Source of the DNA: CAWCWN01 sp963799245
Lineage (GTDB): Bacteria > Chloroflexota > Ktedonobacteria > Ktedonobacterales > Ktedonobacteraceae
NCBI GenBank assembly: GCA_963799245.1
Contig: CAWCWN010000003.1
Location: forward strand, 496,001 to 560,000
Reading direction: 5' to 3'
Length of the DNA: 64,000 nt
The position numbers and the translations under genes are program-made. Below, one piece after another: positions 53,645-61,799 of the stretch (its first letter is position 1; every line of letters starts with the position of its first letter). The notes beneath the pieces were generated by a model. The model worked only from the letters and a program-made list of their open reading frames with translations. It made no database searches and was not told the DNA's origin.

Positions 53645-53816
53645 GCACGGCCACCACGGGCGCGATCGTCCCCAGCTCAGCGAGCACAGCGAGCACAGCG
53701 AGGTCGCCCGCGTGGATGATCAACTCAACGCCCCTGAAATGCTCCCAGATAGCCGCGGGAAGCTGTTTGAAGTGAGGAATATGCGTATCGGAAATGACCC
53801 CGACCGTTCTAGACAT
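53643..53816 (-). pseudogene. N-terminal fragment of a YfcE/MJ0936-type phosphoesterase
   Basis: 58 residues: MSRTVGVISDTHIPHFKQLP and ELIIHAGDLAVLAVLAELG, then APVVAVH, where the family continues with Gly-Asn-Cys/Val-Asp. The first two metal motifs (D-x-H and G-D) are present; everything after is lost at the junction with the dehydrogenase fragment. ATG 53816 has GGATGGAG upstream, so the start was real. A complete relative is at 54076. Confidence 0.82.
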
Positions 53817-54075
53817 CGCTCTCCATCCTGCGTCGCTACTCGTTGTCCTGCGCGAACTGGCCTGCGTTAGCTTGCAGCTAGATTGTACCACTCCCAGACT
53901 CCCCCACGGGAGTTTTATGACTTCCAAACTACAATTTGCCTGCAAAGGTGACAGGGACTATAATGCTCGTAGGCAGCTTTACCTTTCTACGTAGTACATG
54001 TATAGACACGTACCTATGACCAGGCCTCGCTTCGTTCGCCAGGCCTCATACACCAGCTCTTGATGAGGAACGTTT

Positions 54076-54786
54076 ATGCGCGTCGCCGTCATATCGGATA
54101 TTCATGGCAACCAGATCGCACTGGAAGCAGTACTGGCGGATCTCTCACGCCAGCCGGCGGTAGATCACCTTGTGATAGCAGGGGATCTGTGTCTCAATGG
54201 GCCCTGCCCGCGGCAGGTCCTGGAAATACTTCAACAGCTGGCCTGCCCCGTCATCCAGGGCAATGTCGATACAGAAGTGGTCAACGAGGCGCCTGACAAA
54301 GGGGCTAAGAAGCGTACAGTCGTGGCCTGGACACGCGAGCAGATCGGGCAGGCCGGCATCGACTACCTCGCCGCCCTCCCATTTTCCCACCACATCAGGA
54401 ACCCCGCTGGCAGCGACCTGCTCGTCGTTCATGCCAATCCATTGAACCAGGAGGACGCTATCTTCCCTAACGCGCCGGAGAGCTCCCTCGCACACCTGCT
54501 GGGGGGTATTGAACCCGGCGTGGGCGCCCTGGTCTTTGGGCACCTGCACATTGCCTATATGCGCCACTGGCGGCACCTGTTGCTGGTAGACGTGGCGAGC
54601 TGCGGGTTACCACGCGACGAGGACCTGCGTGCGGCCTATGGCATACTGAGCTGGCAGGCCGATACCTGGGAAGCGGAGATTCGCCGGGTCGCCTACGATG
54701 TCCAGGCAGTTGTCAAGCAGCTTAAAACGAGTGACATCCCCAAGGCGGAGAAACGCATCAAGACGCTGCTTGAGGCCAGATACTAG
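54076..54786 (+). CDS. Metallophosphoesterase, YfcE/MJ0936 family
   Basis: 236 residues. Metal ligands in the usual motifs: ISDIHGNQIALEAVL (D-x-H), VIAGDLCLNGP (G-D), IQGNVDTE (G-N-x-D), VVHANPL, and FGHLHIAYM (G-H-x-H). Family members hydrolyse phosphodiesters or phosphomonoesters; the substrate here is unknown. A C-terminal helical extension (about 195-236) is present. ATG follows GAGGAA. It ends in a strong hairpin two bases after the stop. Confidence 0.88.
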   Translation: MRVAVISDIHGNQIALEAVLADLSRQPAVDHLVIAGDLCLNGPCPRQVLEILQQLACPVIQGNVDTEVVNEAPDKGAKKRTVVAWTREQIGQAGIDYLAALPFSHHIRNPAGSDLLVVHANPLNQEDAIFPNAPESSLAHLLGGIEPGVGALVFGHLHIAYMRHWRHLLLVDVASCGLPRDEDLRAAYGILSWQADTWEAEIRRVAYDVQAVVKQLKTSDIPKAEKRIKTLLEARY

Positions 54787-54820
54787 GCAAATGGCGGCCC
54801 CGGGCGGGGCCGCCATTTGC
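54787..54820 (+). terminator. Terminator of the phosphoesterase gene
   Basis: A 15-bp perfect stem (GCAAATGGCGGCCCC with GGGGCCGCCATTTGC) and a four-base loop right after the stop codon. No T tract follows. It may serve the opposite gene as well. Confidence 0.75.
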
Positions 54821-54865
54821 TGTAGGGCTGGCTGCCAGCAGTTCACGAAATCACGCGTGCACAAG

Positions 54866-55051
54866 TTAACAGGAGAGACAATCACTCGCTGCCAGGTGGG
54901 CCGTATTCGCGCCAAGCACAAGCGCAGGCGATACAGAAGTTGCTGATTCCTCGACCACTTGAGCCTCTTCTCCCAGATAACTGGCCGCATCCCCAACATC
55001 GACCAGGTGCAGCTCTTGAACGATTGCGCGTAATTCGCCGGTTGTTGCCAT
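54866..55051 (-). CDS. Small peptide with Ser/Thr- and Cys-containing C-terminus, possible RiPP precursor
   Basis: 61 residues. AAGGAG lies nine bases before the ATG, so translation is likely. The N-terminal half is acidic and helical (ELRAIVQELHLVDVGDAASYLGEE), like a leader; the C-terminal part is neutral with several Ser and Thr and ends SDCLSC. This layout resembles lanthipeptide-type precursors, but no modifying enzyme gene is nearby and no leader motif is matched, so the idea is speculative. The 250 bases upstream are AT-rich (TATATATATA near 55205-55220), which fits a promoter. Confidence 0.5.
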   Translation of the reverse strand: MATTGELRAIVQELHLVDVGDAASYLGEEAQVVEESATSVSPALVLGANTAHLAASDCLSC

Positions 55052-55394
55052 AATATATTGCTCCTTATTACAACAAGAAGAAGGTTGTGAGCGTCACTTC
55101 CACTCCATACACCAGACATCCCCAGACTACATGCCTGATGTTCAATAGTTATATATACAGTAAGTTAAGATAGTGAATAAAGCATAACAGCTATATTATT
55201 CATAGTTCCATATATATATACGTCGAGGGTTGCAAATTTATCTCCTCGCTATGCCCTGGTAGACCAAATAGGCCATGAGGTTGCTCGCGCTCTCCCCTTC
55301 CCGATCAGCACGGCCAGTAAAACTCTATGAGCCCAGCTACGTATAGTTCTCTGGAGGCCTTTCTTTTAATCAAGGGACCATCCCTCTTCTGGCA

Positions 55395-55838
55395 GTGCTG
55401 AGGCAAACGGGCATACCCGTCTCCGTCGGCATCGCCAGCACGAAAACGCTGACCAAAATCGCCGTCGAACTCGTCAAGCAACGGCCACAGCACGGGGGCG
55501 TCTTGAATTCGGCGTTTACGCCAGATTTCATTGGCGCCGCCCTCCAGCTCGTCAGGGACATCTACAGAGATGGCTACGCGTACAAGAAGGCTGGCGTCTT
55601 CCTCTCCAAAATTATGCCGCAGGATGTGCTGCAGGCCGATCTCTTTGGAGCGCTGTCCCTTGAAGACGAGTATAAAAAAGCGCGCCTGATGGGCGCGCTC
55701 GACGTCATCAACATGCTCTGGGGCGGCAACACCCTCTTCTTCGGCGCGCAGGGCCTCACGCGCAAATGGAAGATGCGCCAGGAGAGGAGATCCGATCGCT
55801 ACACCACGCACTGGAGTGAGATCCTGTGCATCGGCTAA
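55395..55838 (+). pseudogene. Remnant of a UmuC/Y-family DNA polymerase
   Basis: 147 residues. GIPVSVGIASTKTLTKIA is the palm motif of UmuC-type polymerases; then, after an internal deletion, the C-terminal part appears: LVRDIYRDGYAYKKAGVFLSKI, DLFGAL, GALDVINMLWGGNTLFFGAQG, and the ending KWKMRQERRSDRYTTHWSEI. The N-terminal catalytic half and most of the little finger domain are missing. Upstream bases 55330-55394 look like further scraps in another frame. It cannot be a working polymerase. Confidence 0.82.
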
Positions 55839-56017
55839 TACCCATAGTAGGGGTATTACAGCGTGGTGAAGCTTGCTGGCGTTTCTTCGCATTCATAGTA
55901 GAACTTACCTACTTTCTTTTCCTTCATCTCACATACAAAATATAATAACTTACATTGTGATGGGTGTATTGAATCAGGAAGGGGCTACTTCAAGCTATTC
56001 TGTAGAGGAGTCAATTC

Positions 56018-56389
56018 ATGCCAAAGTGGAAATATTGCGTTGTCCTTGCGGACAGGGACGAGCATGGGTGGAAGGCCAGAAGCGTCAATGGGAGGGACCT
56101 GCGCGATTGGTCCAAGCTTGATTTGTACTCCTTTATAAACAGGTTAGGTGAGGATGGCTGGGAAATGGTTACATTCAGTGATGTAGAACGCCCCGCCGTT
56201 GCAGAGAGCAGCGCCGCGCGGCGGGTGATGATTTCGAGCGGTCTTCAAAAAGCAAAAATAGCGTGGCGGCGTCCGCCCACAGCGAAGAGGGCCTGTATGT
56301 GCTATACTGACGATGCAGAAGGGCGCTGCTCTGAAAGTATTTATATACACAGCAGGAGAAGCTTAGAAAATGGCAAGCACACATTATGA
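56018..56389 (+). CDS. Small protein, DUF4177-like
   Basis: Up to 123 residues. ATG follows GAGGAG by seven bases. The first 52 residues (MPKWKYCVVLADRDEHGW ... LYSFINRLGEDGWEMVTFSD) look like the DUF4177 fold: two strands, then a helix with L-x-x-L-G-x-x-G-W-E-x-V. The following part to about residue 85 (GLQKAKIAWRRP) is plausible; the last 35 residues run through the promoter region of lpdA and overlap its start, so the true end may be earlier. Function unknown. Confidence 0.6.
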   Translation: MPKWKYCVVLADRDEHGWKARSVNGRDLRDWSKLDLYSFINRLGEDGWEMVTFSDVERPAVAESSAARRVMISSGLQKAKIAWRRPPTAKRACMCYTDDAEGRCSESIYIHSRRSLENGKHTL

Positions 56390-57796
56390 TATAGCGATTA
56401 TTGGCGCTGGACCGGGCGGCTATGTAGCCGCTATTCGTGCCGCTCAGCTGGGGGGCAAGGTTGCCATCGTCGAGAATCAGTACCTGGGGGGCACCTGTCT
56501 TAACGTGGGCTGTATCCCCTCCAAAGCCATGCTGCATATCGCCGAGGTTATGCACAACATGGGCTCTGTGAGCGAGCTGGGCATCAATCTCCCTCAAGCG
56601 CCCACCTTTGATATGAAGCAGGCCGTCGCCTTTAAAGACAAAGTGGTCAAGCGTATGACCGGCGGTGTTGGCGTTCTAATGAAGGGCAACAACGTCGACG
56701 TATTTGATGGCCTGGGCACGGTGATTCCTCCCGCAACGTTACCGTCACAAAAAAAGACGGCTCCAGGGAGCAATTTAGCGCCGATAAAGTTATCCTCGCC
56801 ACCGGCTCGGTCCCCTTGCTTCCGCCATTTCCGGGCATTGATGGGCGCAATGTAGTGAACAGCGACACCTGCTGGAATCTGCCCAAGACGCCTGAAAGCT
56901 TGATCTGTGTCGGAGGGGGGGTCATCGGTATGGAGCTGGCCTGCATGTTTAACGGCCTCGGCACGCAGGTGACGGTTGTTGAGATGCTGCCCAATGTCCT
57001 CGCGCCACTTGATGAGGAGGTGCGCAAGTTGCTGGTGCGCATCCTCGGCCGGCGCGGCATTACCATCGTTACGGGGGCCGCTGTTGAGTCTATCTCCGAC
57101 GAAGGCGAACTGAAAAATGTGAAGGCCAAAGGTGATAAGGGTGAACAGACCTTTAGCGGCGAATATGTGTTGATAGCGGTGAGCCGGCGAGCGAATACCG
57201 CTGGTTTAGAGCAATTAATGGAGCAGGGCCTGGATAATGATCGTGGACGTGTACGCGTCAACGAGAAGATGGAGACGAATCTCCCCGCCATCTACGCCAT
57301 CGGCGACCTGGTCCATGGGGCGGGCCTGGCCCACGTGGCCTCGGCCGAGGGTGAGGTTGCCGCCGATAACGCCATGGGACATGCGGCTACGATGGACTAT
57401 CACGTTGTGCCCAACCCCATCTATACCTTCCCTGAAGTAGCTTTTGTGGGCCTGAGCGAGGCCCAGGCCAGAGAGCAGTATCCCGAGGCGCAGGTCGAAC
57501 GTTTCCCCTGGTCGGCAAACGGTAAAGCCGTCTCTATGGATGAGACCGATGGCTTTACCAAGGTGATCCTGGGCAAGTACGGCGAAATCCTGGGGGCGCA
57601 TATCATCGGACCCGATGCCACAAACCTGCTCAGCGAATACTCAGTGGCCATGCACGGGGAACTGACGGGTGAAGAGATCGCCGAGACCATTCATCCCCAT
57701 CCTACCCTGAGCGAAGGGCTGCGCGAGGCCGTACTGGCGGCAGAGGGCCGCCCGATCCATATTCCACCCAAGCGCCAGCTGACACGCACAAGATAA
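56370..57796 (+). CDS. lpdA: Dihydrolipoyl dehydrogenase, one frameshift
   Basis: E3 flavoprotein of 2-oxoacid dehydrogenase complexes: reoxidises dihydrolipoamide with NAD+. N-terminal FAD motif IAIIGAGPGGYVAAIRAAQLG, redox disulfide GGTCLNVGCIPSKAML, NAD motif CVGGGVIGMELACMF, AIGDLVHGAGLAHVASAEG, and C-terminal active-site HPHPTLSEGLREAVLA. The first frame ends at 56855 but homology leaves it near 56730, at a CCC run; the second frame resumes with RNVTVTKKDGSREQFSADKV. One missing C explains it. Joined length is about 475, normal. ATG has a weak AGGAGAAG site. No E1 or E2 genes are nearby. Confidence 0.92.
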
Positions 57797-58023
57797 AAAA
57801 GAGCTCGCGGCAAAGGTGGCTCCCATGAAACAGGGCCATCTTTTGCGCGGCGGCAGAGAGCACATGCGGAGAAGAGAACAGGGTGGCGACGGACATTACC
57901 CGAGACCGAGGCTGGGACGTCGTCTCCGCGGCCGGTTGGGGCCCAGTCACGCAGATTTCAAGCCACGAAAATAAGCTGCCTATTTACAAGCTTCAGGCAA
58001 TATGGTATCATCTATTCTGCCAA

Positions 58024-58096
58024 GGGGATGTAGCTCAGCTGGGAGAGCGCGACAATCGCACTGTCGAGGTCAGGGGTTCGAGCCCCCTCATCTCCA
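58024..58096 (+). tRNA. tRNA-Ala (anticodon CGC)
   Basis: Folds as a 73-base cloverleaf: acceptor GGGGATG/CATCTCC with the G3-T70 wobble that is the identity mark of tRNA-Ala, D arm GCTC...GAGC, anticodon stem CGACA/TGTCG with loop ATCGCAC (anticodon CGC), T arm AGGGG-TTCGAGC-CCCCT, A73. The CCA end is not encoded. It decodes GCG. Confidence 0.93.
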
Positions 58097-58137
58097 CTCA
58101 ACACACTGGCGCCTCGCATATCCACCCGATAAGTGCC

Positions 58138-58166
58138 TTGCAAATCGCAAACGCTTATGGTATAGT
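58138..58166 (+). promoter_or_regulatory. Promoter of the leuS T-box transcript
   Basis: TTGCAA (58138-58143), 17-base spacer, TATAGT (58161-58166). Just upstream of T-box stem I and 42 bases after tRNA-Ala(CGC). Confidence 0.75.
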
Positions 58167-58172
58167 AGAGAC

Positions 58173-58574
58173 ACAGTGGAAGATAACAGCGATGAGCAGG
58201 AGTAGTAGGTCGACGCCTTTACAGAGAGCGGCCAGTTGCTGCAAGGCCGCGACATAGTTGACTGAACTCGCCTGTGAGCAATAAGGGTGAAGGCCAACCT
58301 CTACGGCTTTACATGCAATACTGTAAAGGAGTCTAGCACTTGTCGGGACGCCCGTTAAAGCGTAGAATGAGTTAATCGATTCATTCGTCGGCCAGGGATC
58401 TTCACATGGGCCTGTAGCGCAGCTGGGAGAGCGCCTCCATGGCATGGAGGAGGTCAGGGGTTCGAATCCCCTCAGGTCCACCAGACTTTTTCTAGCCCTG
58501 TGATATTTGAATTGAGGAAAACCAGGGTGGTACCACGAAATTGCCTTTCGTCCTTGTGGATGAAAGGTTTTTTT
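58173..58574 (+). promoter_or_regulatory. Leucyl T-box riboswitch upstream of leuS, containing a tRNA gene
   Basis: Stem I: GATGAGCAGG-AGTAGTA (58191-58207), AGAGAG (58223-58228), distal hairpin GCGGCC...GGCCGC (58228-58250) with the loop text AGTTGCTGCAA, and specifier side CTGAA-CTC-G-CCTGTGAGC. Aligned on the serS T-box, the specifier is CTC (Leu) at 58267-58269. Stem II-like CTTTACA/TGTAAAG (58307-58328) and stem III-like GAATGA/TCATTC (58365-58386) follow. Then a whole tRNA-Ala(GGC) gene (58408-58483) intervenes before the T-box AGGGTGGTACCACG (58524-58537), whose TGGT fits ACCA of tRNA-Leu. A 10-bp terminator stem (58544-58567) with T7 ends it. Confidence 0.88.
58408..58483 (+). tRNA. 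tRNA-Ala (anticodon GGC) inside the leuS T-box leader
   Basis: A 73-base cloverleaf plus encoded CCA: acceptor GGGCCTG/CAGGTCC with G3-T70, anticodon stem CCTCC/GGAGG with loop ATGGCAT (anticodon GGC), T arm AGGGG-TTCGAAT-CCCCT, A73. The D stem reads GCGC...GAGC, giving one G-A mismatch instead of the usual T-A. It decodes GCC/GCT. It lies between stem III and the antiterminator of the T-box, in the same direction. Confidence 0.93.
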
Positions 58575-58641
58575 CTTTTCTCTTGTTATCATTATTGTCC
58601 AGTAGACATTTTCGCATGCTCAAAGGGGAGATGTATTTAGC

Positions 58642-61116
58642 ATGATTACACGCACAAAGTATAATCCAAAAACAATTGAAGAACGCTGGCAAAAACGGTG
58701 GGAGGCTGAACAGCTGTATCATGCCCCCGATGACTCACCTAAACCCAAGTTTTATAACCTGGTCATGCTGCCCTATCCCTCCGGTGACCTGCATATGGGC
58801 CACTGGTATAACTTCGCGCCGGCAGATGCCTATGGTCGCTTTATACGCATGCAGGGCTATAATGTCATGCAGCCGATGGGTTTCGACGCCTTCGGGCTGC
58901 CGGCGGAGAACGCCGCCATCTCGCGAGGTGTCCAGGCGCGCACCTGGACGCTTTCCAATATCGACACGATGCGCAAGCAGCTGCGCATAATGGGGGCCCA
59001 ATGGGATTGGCAGCGCGAGATCGTCTCCTGCCTGCCCGATTACTACACCTGGACGGAATGGCTGTTCCTGCAGTTTTACAAACATGGTCTGGCCTATCGC
59101 ACCAAGGCTCCGGCCAACTGGTGTCCTGGCTGCAATACGACGCTGGCAAATGAGCAGGTGCTGGCCGATGGCACCTGTGAACGCTGCGGCAGCGTGGTTA
59201 TTCGCAAAGAGATCGACCAGTGGCTGCTGAAGATCACTCGCTACGCCGATGAGCTGCTGCACTTTGACGCAATCGTGTGGCCCGAAAAAACCATGACCAT
59301 GCAGCGCAACTGGATCGGGCGTAGCGAAGGGGCGGAACTGCGCTTCTTCACGCAGATTGGTGGCGTACGGGAGGAGATACCTGTCTTCACCACGCGTCCC
59401 GATACGATCTATGGTGCAACGTTCTTTGTGCTGGCCCCCGAGCATCCCTGGGTGGAGAAGATCACAACCCCCGAGCATAAAGCCGAAGTTACGGCTTATG
59501 TTGAGCAGGCACGGCGCATGACAGAGATCGAGCGCATGAGCACGGAGAAGGAAAAGACAGGCGTCTTTACAGGTGGCTATGTCACCAACCCCATTAGCGG
59601 CGCCCAGGTACCGGTCTGGATCGCCGACTACGTGCTGATGGGCTATGGCGCCGGGGCCATCATGGGGGTACCCGCCCATGACCAGCGTGACTTCGAATTT
59701 GCGCGTAAGTTTGGTATTCCTATGCGCGAGGTCGTCCGCCCCGCGGATGAGGCCCCCTCTGATCCCGCAACATGGAGCGAGGCTCGCGAAGCGCTGGGCG
59801 TCATGGTCAACTCCGGCCCGTTTGATGGTGCAACGGCCGCAGAGGCAATCGCCAGGGTCACCAGCTATGCTGAGGAACACGGCATCGGCAAATTTATGGT
59901 CACATATCGCCTGCGCGACTGGCTGATCAGCCGCCAGCGCTACTGGGGCGCGCCGATCCCCATCGTCTACTGTGAAAAAGATGGCACGGTTCCCGTACCA
60001 GAAGATCAGCTGCCCGTGCTGCTGCCCGAACATGTCGAGTTTAAGGCGACAGGTAAATCGCCGCTGCGCTATGAACCCGACTTTGTGAATACAACCTGTC
60101 CCGTCTGCGGCGGCCCGGCCACGCGCGAGACTGACACCATGGACACCTTCATCTGTTCGTCGTGGTACTTCCTGCGCTACGCCGACCCTCACAATAACCG
60201 GCAGGCATGGAGCGCCGAGACTATGAAACGCTGGCTGCCGGTCGACCAGTATGTCGGTGGGCCCGAACACGCGGTAATGCACCTGCTGTACGCCCGCTTC
60301 TTCGTCAAGGCCCTGCGCGATATGGGCTACCTGGAGATTGACGAGCCATTCACACGTCTGTTCCACCAGGGCATGGTCCTGGGACCTGACGGCCAGAAGA
60401 TGTCCAAGTCTCATGGGAACGTCGTCGCGCCCGATGAATACGTCGACAAATACGGCGCGGACACGGTGCGCTGCTATATGATGTTTATGGGACCCTTTGA
60501 CCAGGGGGGCACCTTCAAAGCCGACAATTTAGAAGGCGTCTGGCGCTTTCTGAACCGCTTCTGGAGCGTTGTCAGCGACAACTGGATTGAGGGAGCGGTT
60601 GACGAAAGTGAGAGCGACGCAGGTAAAGCGATTGAACGCCTGCGCAACAAGACCATCAAACGCGTGAGCGAGGATATGAGCAACTTCCGCTTCAATACCG
60701 CCCTGGCTGCGCTGATGGAGTGCAACAACGCGCTGATCAAACAGCAAAATGAGCCTGTAGCTCGTAGCGTGGCCTACCGCCGGGCACTGGAAACGATGAT
60801 GCAGCTACTGGCACCAATGGCGCCACATATCAGCGAAGAGCTGTGGCTCATAACCGGCCATAGCCAGAGTATTCATAACAGCGACTGGCCGCGTTATGAC
60901 GAGGCGCTGACGCATGATGAAAGCTTTACCCTGGTTGTGCAGGTGAACGGCAAGGTGCGTGAGCGCATCGAGGTAAACGCCGACATCAGCGAAGGTGAGG
61001 TACGCGCCCTGGCCTTGCAGAACGTTCGCGTTGCCGCCTTCATCGGTGATGCCACCGTCCAGAAAGTCATTTACATTCCAGGTCGGCTGGTCAATATCGT
61101 CGTACGCAATTCGTAA
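58642..61116 (+). CDS. leuS: Leucyl-tRNA synthetase
   Basis: 824-residue class I synthetase that charges tRNA-Leu. HIGH motif in MLPYPSGDLHMGHWYN (about residues 38-53), zinc-type cysteines (WCPGCNTTLANEQV ... CERCG and CPVCGG), the CP1 editing domain with TTRPDTIYGATFFVLAPEHP and the specificity Asp in VPAHDQRDFEFA, and KMSKS in DGQKMSKSHGNVV (about 586-596). The C-terminal anticodon-binding domain ends normally. No frameshift in 2.5 kb. ATG is preceded by GGGGAGATG. It is controlled by the T-box leader upstream. Confidence 0.97.
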   Translation: MITRTKYNPKTIEERWQKRWEAEQLYHAPDDSPKPKFYNLVMLPYPSGDLHMGHWYNFAPADAYGRFIRMQGYNVMQPMGFDAFGLPAENAAISRGVQARTWTLSNIDTMRKQLRIMGAQWDWQREIVSCLPDYYTWTEWLFLQFYKHGLAYRTKAPANWCPGCNTTLANEQVLADGTCERCGSVVIRKEIDQWLLKITRYADELLHFDAIVWPEKTMTMQRNWIGRSEGAELRFFTQIGGVREEIPVFTTRPDTIYGATFFVLAPEHPWVEKITTPEHKAEVTAYVEQARRMTEIERMSTEKEKTGVFTGGYVTNPISGAQVPVWIADYVLMGYGAGAIMGVPAHDQRDFEFARKFGIPMREVVRPADEAPSDPATWSEAREALGVMVNSGPFDGATAAEAIARVTSYAEEHGIGKFMVTYRLRDWLISRQRYWGAPIPIVYCEKDGTVPVPEDQLPVLLPEHVEFKATGKSPLRYEPDFVNTTCPVCGGPATRETDTMDTFICSSWYFLRYADPHNNRQAWSAETMKRWLPVDQYVGGPEHAVMHLLYARFFVKALRDMGYLEIDEPFTRLFHQGMVLGPDGQKMSKSHGNVVAPDEYVDKYGADTVRCYMMFMGPFDQGGTFKADNLEGVWRFLNRFWSVVSDNWIEGAVDESESDAGKAIERLRNKTIKRVSEDMSNFRFNTALAALMECNNALIKQQNEPVARSVAYRRALETMMQLLAPMAPHISEELWLITGHSQSIHNSDWPRYDEALTHDESFTLVVQVNGKVRERIEVNADISEGEVRALALQNVRVAAFIGDATVQKVIYIPGRLVNIVVRNS

Positions 61117-61122
61117 CGCGTG

Positions 61123-61178
61123 CAGCGCGGCAAGCAAGGGCACCCGTTCGCGAACGGGTGCCCTTGCTTGCCGCGCTG
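61123..61178 (+). terminator. 56-bp perfect palindrome after leuS
   Basis: A perfect inverted repeat of two 28-base arms without a loop, centred at 61150/61151, starting CAGCGCGGCAAGCAAGGGCA. It is six bases after the leuS stop. There is no T tract. Such a long perfect palindrome forms an extremely stable RNA hairpin (and could form a DNA cruciform). Confidence 0.8.
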
Positions 61179-61575
61179 TAACGTTTGTAACCCGCCAGCG
61201 TTCTTAATTGAGAGAGAGAACTTACCCATCACAGCATGGCTGGCACGTCTGTGTGAAGTACACAAAATAAATGGAACCAGGGGGGATATTTTCACGTATA
61301 TATTTCAAACAACGTGTCGGCTCAGGCTACGTCAAGTGATCTATTTCACACGTGTAGTGTCTTGTAGTAGATAGCCTCTTCTCTTTTTTCCGTTTATGCT
61401 TTGGGCAGGCGGAATAAGTAGATATGTGCGAGGTGTTTCCAGCAAAGAGCATTGGAATATGTGAAAAAGTAGGGGGTCGAGCGTCTATCAAAATAGCATA
61501 GGCGGGCGACGAAAAAGTTTTATTAAAAACGAGAAAAGCACTAATGGGAGTCTGTACAGGCAGAAGGAAAAATAT
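61179..61575 (+). other. Intergenic region before the 73-residue gene
   Basis: About 400 bases, AT-rich in its second half. No conserved ORF was seen on either strand. It should hold the promoter of the small gene at 61576. No repeat or RNA gene recognised. Confidence 0.4.
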
Positions 61576-61797
61576 ATGCAGCAGCAAATCCATACTTCTG
61601 AAGAACACATGATAGATGTAGCAACAATTACCAATGATATAGATATGCTTGTCCAGGCAGGTTTCACTCCCGACGAAGTTATGTCGCTGCTGTGGCTGCG
61701 CCAGTGGTACCAGCACGGTGGTAGCGACCGCACCGAGATCATTCGCCACCTGGAGTTCATCAAGCTCCTCGTACTGAATGGTAAAATGGAGGTGTGA
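61576..61797 (+). CDS. Small protein of 73 residues, unknown
   Basis: AGAAGGA lies before the ATG. The protein is acidic at the N-terminus and helical: VATITNDIDMLVQAGFTPDEVMSLLWLRQWYQHGGSDR, then a leucine-rich C-terminal helix. The segment TPDEVMSLLWLRQWY suggests a small DNA- or protein-binding helical bundle, but I do not recognise a family. It converges with the next gene, two bases apart. Confidence 0.6.
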   Translation: MQQQIHTSEEHMIDVATITNDIDMLVQAGFTPDEVMSLLWLRQWYQHGGSDRTEIIRHLEFIKLLVLNGKMEV

Positions 61798-61799
61798 GC

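Noticed and set aside
55305..55892. Minus-strand frame of 195 codons opposite the umuC remnant
   Set aside because: The plus strand carries recognisable UmuC motifs; the minus product resembles nothing.
58735..60414. Very long antisense frame (559 codons) within leuS
   Set aside because: It mirrors the strongly conserved leuS coding frame in high-GC DNA; it has no own motif.
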